From the NCBI RefSeq assembly GCF_005491705.1, contig NZ_CP028092.1:868001-932000 (forward strand): a stretch of 64,000 nt of DNA. Reading direction: 5' to 3'. The notes beneath the pieces were generated by a model. That model did no database searches. It saw only the letters and a program-made list of their open reading frames with translations, and was not told the origin of the DNA. Position numbers and translations under genes: made by a program. The DNA comes from Pontibacter sp. SGAir0037 (GTDB taxonomy: Bacteria; Bacteroidota; Bacteroidia; Cytophagales; Hymenobacteraceae). Positions 59,721 through 64,000 of the stretch are shown here, in pieces (within the stretch, counting starts at the first letter, position 1; each line of letters starts with the position of its first letter).

Positions 59721-62387
59721 ATGTCAAACGAAACGGAAGGTGTGGTAAACACAGATGCTGAGCAGCTGCTGAACAGCATTATCGATATGCATGCTGAAAT
59801 CTTACAGAAGAAAAACGAGATTTCCCGGCTCTATGATGAAGCGCTGGCTTACAGAAACCAGGTACTGGAAGGAAAAGGGGGAGGAGCTACAAATGCAGAT
59901 GGTACAACTTCAGCTTCATTCGAGGCAGAATTAGAAGAACTACTTACCCGGAGCAGGCTTGGCTTGGCAGAAGTGGAAAGTGTAATTGTTAAGATCAAGA
60001 ATTACGAGACCCTTGCTACAACTTCTTCCCAGAAGGCACAGCAGGAGGCAAACGAGGCCGCGCAGTACTCTCAAAAAGCTCAGCTGGAAGCAACAGAGGC
60101 GGCTCAGTTTTCACAAAAAGCTCAAAACGAGGCAACAGAGGCCGCTCAGTTTTCCCAAAATGCACAGAATGAAGCTACTGAAGCCGCCACTGCTTCTCAG
60201 AAAGCACAGAACGAGGCGCAGGAAGCGGCCACTTCCTCTCAGAAAGCTTTAAACGAAGCAAACGAAGCCGCTACATCTTCCCAGAAAGCACAAAACGAAG
60301 CGACAGAGGCGGCTACTGCCTCACAAAAAGCACAGGCTGAAGCACAGGAAGCCGCAACTGCTTCGCAAAAGGCGCAGAATGAAGCCACTGAGGCAGCGAC
60401 CGCCTCTCAAAAGGCTCAGAACGAAGCCACTGAGGCTGCTACCGCTTCACAGAAAGCGCAGACGGAGGCGCAGGAAGCAGCTACCGCTTCGCAAAAAGCA
60501 CAAAACGAAGCGACAGAAGCCGAGCAATATTCTGCTAAAGCCCAACAGGAGGCGCAGGAAGCGAATACAGCATCTGAAAAAGCAAAACAAGAAGCTATTG
60601 AGGCGGCTAACGCTTCTCAAAAAGCCCTGAATGAGGCTAATGAAGCAGCCGCTTCGTCTCAAAAAGCACAGGCCGAGGCTCAGGAAGCAGAGCAATATTC
60701 TATGAAGGCGCAGAACGAAGCTACTGAGGCTGCCACTGCGTCACAAAAGGCGCAGAATGAGGCTCAGGAAGCAACAGCGGCCTCACAAAAAGCACAAAAC
60801 GAAGCACAGGAGGCAACAACAGCCTCTCAAAAGGCCCAGCAGGAAGCCCAAGAAGCCACCACTGCATCGCATAAAGCCCAGCAGGAAGCCCAGGAAGCTA
60901 CCACTGCATCCCAAAAAGCACAACAGGAAGCTCAGGAAGCTACCACTGCTTCACAGAAAGCACAGACGGAGGCACAGGAGGCAGTTACTGCTTCGCAAAA
61001 AGCGCAATCTGAGGCTCAGGAGGCAGAACAGGCTTCTAACAAAGCGCAGAGCGAGGCGCGCGAGGCAGAGCAGTTCTCTCAAAGAGCTGAAAATGAAGCC
61101 AGAGAGGCAGAGCAGCACTCGCAGAAGGCCCAGGCTGAAGCCCGTGAGGCAGAACAGTTTTCACAAAAAGCTGAAGCAGAAGCACGCGAGGCGGAACAAT
61201 ATTCGCAGAAAGCGCAGGCAGAAGCGCAGGAAGCAGAGCAGGCCTCGAATAAAGCACAGGCCGAGGCCCGTGAAGCAGAGCAATATTCTGATAAAGCAAA
61301 AGCCGAGGCCACGGAAGCTGAACAGGCTTCTGAGAAAGCAAAGGCCGAAGCTACAGAGGCAGAACAAGCTTCAGAAAAAGCGAAAGCCGAGGCATTGGAG
61401 GCAGAACAGGCATCTAACAAGGCGCAAAGTGAGGCGCGTGAGGCAGAACAGTTTTCGAATAAAGCCCAGAACGAAGCCAGGGAAGCGGAGCAGGCTTCTC
61501 AAAAAGCCCAGAACGAGGCCAATGAGGCAACTCAGGCTTCTGAAAAAGCTAAGGCAGAGGCACTGGAAGCGACACAGGCTTCTGAGAAGGCTAAAAATGA
61601 GGCAACGGAGGCAGAGCAGGCTTCTGAAAAGGCTAAAGCCGAAGCCCGTGAAGCCGAAACTGCCAGTAACGCTGCCCAGGATGATGCCAAGCAGACTGAT
61701 GCAGCCCGTATGGCCGCGCAGGAAGATGCGAAGGCAGCAGATGCTGCTAAAATGGCGGCAGAAAGAGCAAAAGCAGAGGCACAGGACGATGCGAAGCTGG
61801 CCGAGCAATATAAAAATGAGGCACACGATGATGCCAAGCTGGCCGAGCAGCATAAGAATGATGCCAAAGGAGCCAAAGATTATGCCGAAGATGCTGCCGA
61901 ACAGGCAGATCGCTACTGTGTGGATGCCCGCAATTCAGCAACATCTGCCGATAACTATGAACGGGACGCACAGCAGTCGGCAAACATGGCCGATAACTAT
62001 GAGAGCCAGGCCAGGCAGTCTGCCGCCATGGCTAGCAGCTTTGGCTCTGATAGCAAGCTTAAAAAAGACATAGCACCTTTGGCGCCGGTGCTGGATAAAC
62101 TTCTACGCTTAAACCCGGCCAGCTACTACTACCGCACAGAAGAGTTTCCTGCGATGTGTTTATCACCTGAGAAACAATATGGCCTGATTGCACAGGAACT
62201 GGAAGTTGAATTCCCGCACCTGGTTCATGATACGGTTACAGCCGGGGTTGAGCATAAAGCAGTTTATTACCTGGGGCTGAATGTGCTCCTGTTGCAGGGG
62301 CTACAGGAACAGAGTGCCGTTATAGCCAGTCTGAAAGAAGAGATACAGCAGCTGAAAAAACATCTTGCTGCTGAACAATATTCATAA
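59721..62387 (+). CDS. Giant Ala-rich coiled-coil repeat protein with S74 intramolecular chaperone domain
   Basis: This 888-residue protein starts at ATG (MSNETEGVVNTDAEQLLNSI). The N-terminal 100 residues are helical and not repetitive. Then 39 consecutive 14-residue units (about 103-648) follow the pattern SQKAQNEATEAATA without an indel. Ala or Ser falls every 4-3-4-3 residues, an Ala-core coiled coil. More degenerate helices (AAQDDAK, KLAEQYKNEA, SADNYERDAQ) come next. The end (about 776-888) is an S74/tail-fibre chaperone domain: FGSDSKLKKDIAPL with Ser776-Asp777, YGLIAQELEVEFPHLV and LGLNVLLLQGLQEQ. S74 domains in phage fibres drive trimerisation and then cut themselves off. There is no signal peptide. 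The FHA gene follows after 8 bases. Confidence 0.9.
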   Translation: MSNETEGVVNTDAEQLLNSIIDMHAEILQKKNEISRLYDEALAYRNQVLEGKGGGATNADGTTSASFEAELEELLTRSRLGLAEVESVIVKIKNYETLATTSSQKAQQEANEAAQYSQKAQLEATEAAQFSQKAQNEATEAAQFSQNAQNEATEAATASQKAQNEAQEAATSSQKALNEANEAATSSQKAQNEATEAATASQKAQAEAQEAATASQKAQNEATEAATASQKAQNEATEAATASQKAQTEAQEAATASQKAQNEATEAEQYSAKAQQEAQEANTASEKAKQEAIEAANASQKALNEANEAAASSQKAQAEAQEAEQYSMKAQNEATEAATASQKAQNEAQEATAASQKAQNEAQEATTASQKAQQEAQEATTASHKAQQEAQEATTASQKAQQEAQEATTASQKAQTEAQEAVTASQKAQSEAQEAEQASNKAQSEAREAEQFSQRAENEAREAEQHSQKAQAEAREAEQFSQKAEAEAREAEQYSQKAQAEAQEAEQASNKAQAEAREAEQYSDKAKAEATEAEQASEKAKAEATEAEQASEKAKAEALEAEQASNKAQSEAREAEQFSNKAQNEAREAEQASQKAQNEANEATQASEKAKAEALEATQASEKAKNEATEAEQASEKAKAEAREAETASNAAQDDAKQTDAARMAAQEDAKAADAAKMAAERAKAEAQDDAKLAEQYKNEAHDDAKLAEQHKNDAKGAKDYAEDAAEQADRYCVDARNSATSADNYERDAQQSANMADNYESQARQSAAMASSFGSDSKLKKDIAPLAPVLDKLLRLNPASYYYRTEEFPAMCLSPEKQYGLIAQELEVEFPHLVHDTVTAGVEHKAVYYLGLNVLLLQGLQEQSAVIASLKEEIQQLKKHLAAEQYS
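60027..61664 (+). repeat. 39 tandem 42-bp coding units
   Basis: The repeat array inside the coiled-coil gene: exactly 39 units of 42 bases, no gaps (39 x 42 = 1638). Unit families shift along the array: EAATA early, EATTA in the middle, EAEQA with Arg late. The units are not identical in DNA, so the array is old and kept by selection on protein phase. Confidence 0.9.
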
Positions 62388-62395
62388 TTATTTAT

Positions 62396-63151
62396 ATGAC
62401 CAAGGGGGAAATTCTGGAGTTCTTAGAGCTGTCTGAGGCTGCATCAGAACATGATATTAAGGTGCGTTTAGAAGAGAAGCTGGCTTATTTCCAGCTTTTG
62501 TCTGAAAATGCCCCGAACGATTTTCTGCGTAAGCTTCATGTTACAAATACAGAAAAGATAAAGCAGATCCAGGCGCAGATGTTGCAGGCTAATACGGCCA
62601 GCCGGCCTTTGGCAGGTTCTAAACCGCCTCAGCCTGCACCTGTTCCTTCTGCACCGGTTTACAGAAGTACTGGCGCTGCTGTTACGCCCCAGCCATCCGC
62701 CACTTATCCTCACTCCGGTCAATTCGGGCAGGAGGCTGCAGCCTGGTTAGTACGACACACGGAAAATCAGTCTGCCAAAACTTTCCCGCTTTACAGGGGC
62801 AAAAACCTGATCGGCAGAACACCGCATGCTTCCCTTCCTACGGTTATTTTGAGCGATGACCCTTATGTAAGCCGTTCGCATGCTGTGCTGGAAGTGACCA
62901 GTGTCGCACCGCTGCAGATAATAGTGAGCGACGACGGTACAGCAACAGGAGGTAATCCGAGCAAAAACGGCACCTATATAAACGGCGACGACAGAAGGCT
63001 TACCCGCAAAATGCTGATGGAAGAAAACGACACGATACAGGTGGGAATGACCAAGTTTATGATCCGGTCGAATAATACCAACATCCAAAATATAGTAAAG
63101 GAAGTGGAGGAAAGCGATTATATGAAAACAGTTGTAATCGACATCTTCTAA
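62396..63151 (+). CDS. FHA-domain protein
   Basis: This 251-residue protein starts at ATG (MTKGEILEFLELSEAASEHD). A small N-terminal helical domain (about 1-65) resembling a J-domain-like bundle is followed by a Pro-rich linker (about 70-110). A C-terminal FHA domain (about 125-235) has NLIGRTPHASLPTVILSDDP, YVSRSHAVLEV and SKNGTYINGD, the conserved Gly-Arg, Ser-x-x-His and Asn-Gly-Thr phospho-Thr contacts. It is a likely reader of the kinase's phosphorylation. The gene sits 8 bases after the coiled-coil gene and 17 bases before the next. Confidence 0.93.
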   Translation: MTKGEILEFLELSEAASEHDIKVRLEEKLAYFQLLSENAPNDFLRKLHVTNTEKIKQIQAQMLQANTASRPLAGSKPPQPAPVPSAPVYRSTGAAVTPQPSATYPHSGQFGQEAAAWLVRHTENQSAKTFPLYRGKNLIGRTPHASLPTVILSDDPYVSRSHAVLEVTSVAPLQIIVSDDGTATGGNPSKNGTYINGDDRRLTRKMLMEENDTIQVGMTKFMIRSNNTNIQNIVKEVEESDYMKTVVIDIF

Positions 63152-63168
63152 GCTTAAGCTGATTTAAT

Positions 63169-64000
63169 ATGAGAGAAATACTTTCTGTTGCGGACAGGAT
63201 TGAGGATTTATCGCGCGAGATTCCTGTATCCAGCTATTCAGGTTTTCTGGAGGAGACTAATTTCAAAATAAAGAAGCTGGCTGCCCAGGATGCCTTTTTT
63301 ATAGATGTATTCAGGAGCATGAATGCCTTTGGCGAGTGCAAAAAGATTATAAAGCAGTTGGAAGAATCGTCGGTAAACTCAGGCTTTGTGCTGAATGTAA
63401 GAGACGAGAACAACTGCAATATTAAAATTTTTGAGGAGGTGCTGCCTTCGGTGGCGCTGGTTTTTCTGGATGAGGAAATGCAGCAGTCAGGTATACTGCG
63501 CCAGCACTTCCGGAAGAGCGATGAGCAGTATAAGCTTGTGTTGCTGGTAAACCTGCTGGAAGATGAGCGGAACCTGCGCGATTTCAGCAGGCTGTTTGGC
63601 TATCGTTCTAAAGTAATCACATTAACCGCCGCCGATTTTACCGACAAATCGATTGTGGAAGTGCTGAAGTCTCAGGTGGAGGTGCCCGTGCTGGATAAGC
63701 TGAAAAAGATGTCTTACCTGAACAGCATTAAACCTGTGTTTTCTTTTTTAGGGGAAATCTTGTCTGCCGAAAGCAAATCTGCCAATACACGCAAACTGCT
63801 GAACAACCAGAATACCCAGATCACAAGAAAAGAAGAGCAGTCGCTGAACACCAGCGAGCTGACTTCCGGCTTAAGGCAACTTATACAGAAATCTGCTTCT
63901 GAATTCGAGAAAAACTATAAGCTGAAGTACGAAGATCTGAATAAACCGATTACCGGTAAATTTTCTACAGTGGCTATAGAGGAGACCAACAGGTTAAAGG
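63169..64000 (+). CDS. Unknown protein of the kinase/FHA cluster (cut by window end)
   Basis: At least 277 residues from ATG (MREILSVADRIEDLSREIPV), open to the end of the window. It is helical and charged, without a signal peptide or membrane segment so far. Segments include LNVRDENNCNIKIFEEVLPS, FGYRSKVITLTAADFTDKSI and LRQLIQKSASEFEKNYKLKY, the last reading as coiled coil. I recognise no family. It starts 17 bases after the FHA stop, so it belongs to the same transcript. A role in the phospho-signalling or fibre assembly is inference from position. Confidence 0.8.
   Translation, partial: MREILSVADRIEDLSREIPVSSYSGFLEETNFKIKKLAAQDAFFIDVFRSMNAFGECKKIIKQLEESSVNSGFVLNVRDENNCNIKIFEEVLPSVALVFLDEEMQQSGILRQHFRKSDEQYKLVLLVNLLEDERNLRDFSRLFGYRSKVITLTAADFTDKSIVEVLKSQVEVPVLDKLKKMSYLNSIKPVFSFLGEILSAESKSANTRKLLNNQNTQITRKEEQSLNTSELTSGLRQLIQKSASEFEKNYKLKYEDLNKPITGKFSTVAIEETNRLK

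Noticed and set aside
60027..61664. Regular 42-base repeats as a CRISPR array
   Set aside because: There are no unique spacers; the repeats are contiguous, in coding phase, and vary at third codon positions as a protein repeat does.
60757..62073. 438-residue plus-strand open frame rich in Arg, Lys and Gln, and minus-strand frames of 100-160 residues in the same place
   Set aside because: They are other-frame readings of the 42-bp repeat array. Because the array has no in-frame stops in several frames, long open frames appear by construction; composition is extreme and no start context or family is seen.
59721..62387. Coiled-coil/S74 protein as part of a prophage
   Set aside because: No capsid, tail, integrase or lysis gene in 64 kb; neighbours are kinase, phosphatase and FHA genes.

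Overview
The window looks like chromosome from a Bacteroidota member of the Cytophagales, most likely Hymenobacteraceae (Pontibacter-like). Grounds: a type IX secretion (T9SS) type B cargo directly followed by its PorP/SprF partner; a second protein with a type A T9SS tail; a DUF5686/carboxypeptidase-regulatory outer-membrane family; CtlX; and promoters of the Bacteroidota form TTTG-N19-TAnnTTTG. No phage, IS element, CRISPR array, tRNA or rRNA was seen.

Layout. 1-6.5 kb: the 3' end of a large KatE catalase is cut by the window edge. It is followed by a 2H phosphoesterase, an ABC-F ATPase, a two-gene mini ABC exporter and a 47-residue lipoprotein. 6.5-13.4 kb: a complete six-gene ebo operon (eboABCDEF, minus strand), a widespread cluster implicated in precursor traffic to the periplasm. 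13.5-20.3 kb: PepD, an ArsC-like protein, a 1053-residue secreted SGNH-hydrolase protein and PorP/SprF. 20.3-22.9 kb: a sulfur module of two YeeE/YedE proteins, a TauE/SafE exporter and a Crp/Fnr regulator. 22.9-28.8 kb: a processive GT2 glycosyltransferase, a membrane HEAT-repeat protein, a receiver protein and a hybrid histidine kinase, which read as a regulated exopolysaccharide locus. 29-44 kb: mixed housekeeping and secreted enzymes (DoxX, GH88, DUF5686, aminopeptidase P, CtlX, a sorbosone-dehydrogenase-like protein, an AEC transporter, a zinc-ribbon coiled-coil protein, a GH5-like enzyme, HemJ). 44.5-50.8 kb: Tex, an unknown membrane protein and a compact TelA operon with three uncharacterised partners. 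50.8-53.8 kb: a GT-C transferase, a DPM/ArnC-like GT2 and a NodB-type deacetylase from a clear promoter, resembling the logic of lipid-linked amino-sugar transfer. 53.8-55.4 kb: a Vms1-like (VLRF1) release-factor homologue and a HAD phosphatase.

55.6-64 kb is the most unusual region. It holds a transmembrane Ser/Thr kinase with a MORN-repeat ectodomain, a PP2C phosphatase, an 888-residue protein made of 39 uninterrupted 14-residue coiled-coil repeats capped by a phage-tail-type S74 intramolecular chaperone domain, an FHA protein and an unrecognised protein cut by the window end. A perfect 50-bp palindrome separates the kinase/phosphatase pair from the coiled-coil/FHA genes. This reads as a phospho-Ser/Thr signalling system built around a self-assembling fibre. 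I do not know a described system with this composition.

Start sites were moved from the longest open frame where an internal ATG, a signal peptide or a promoter box argued for it. All functional calls rest on motif recognition by eye; no database search was run.
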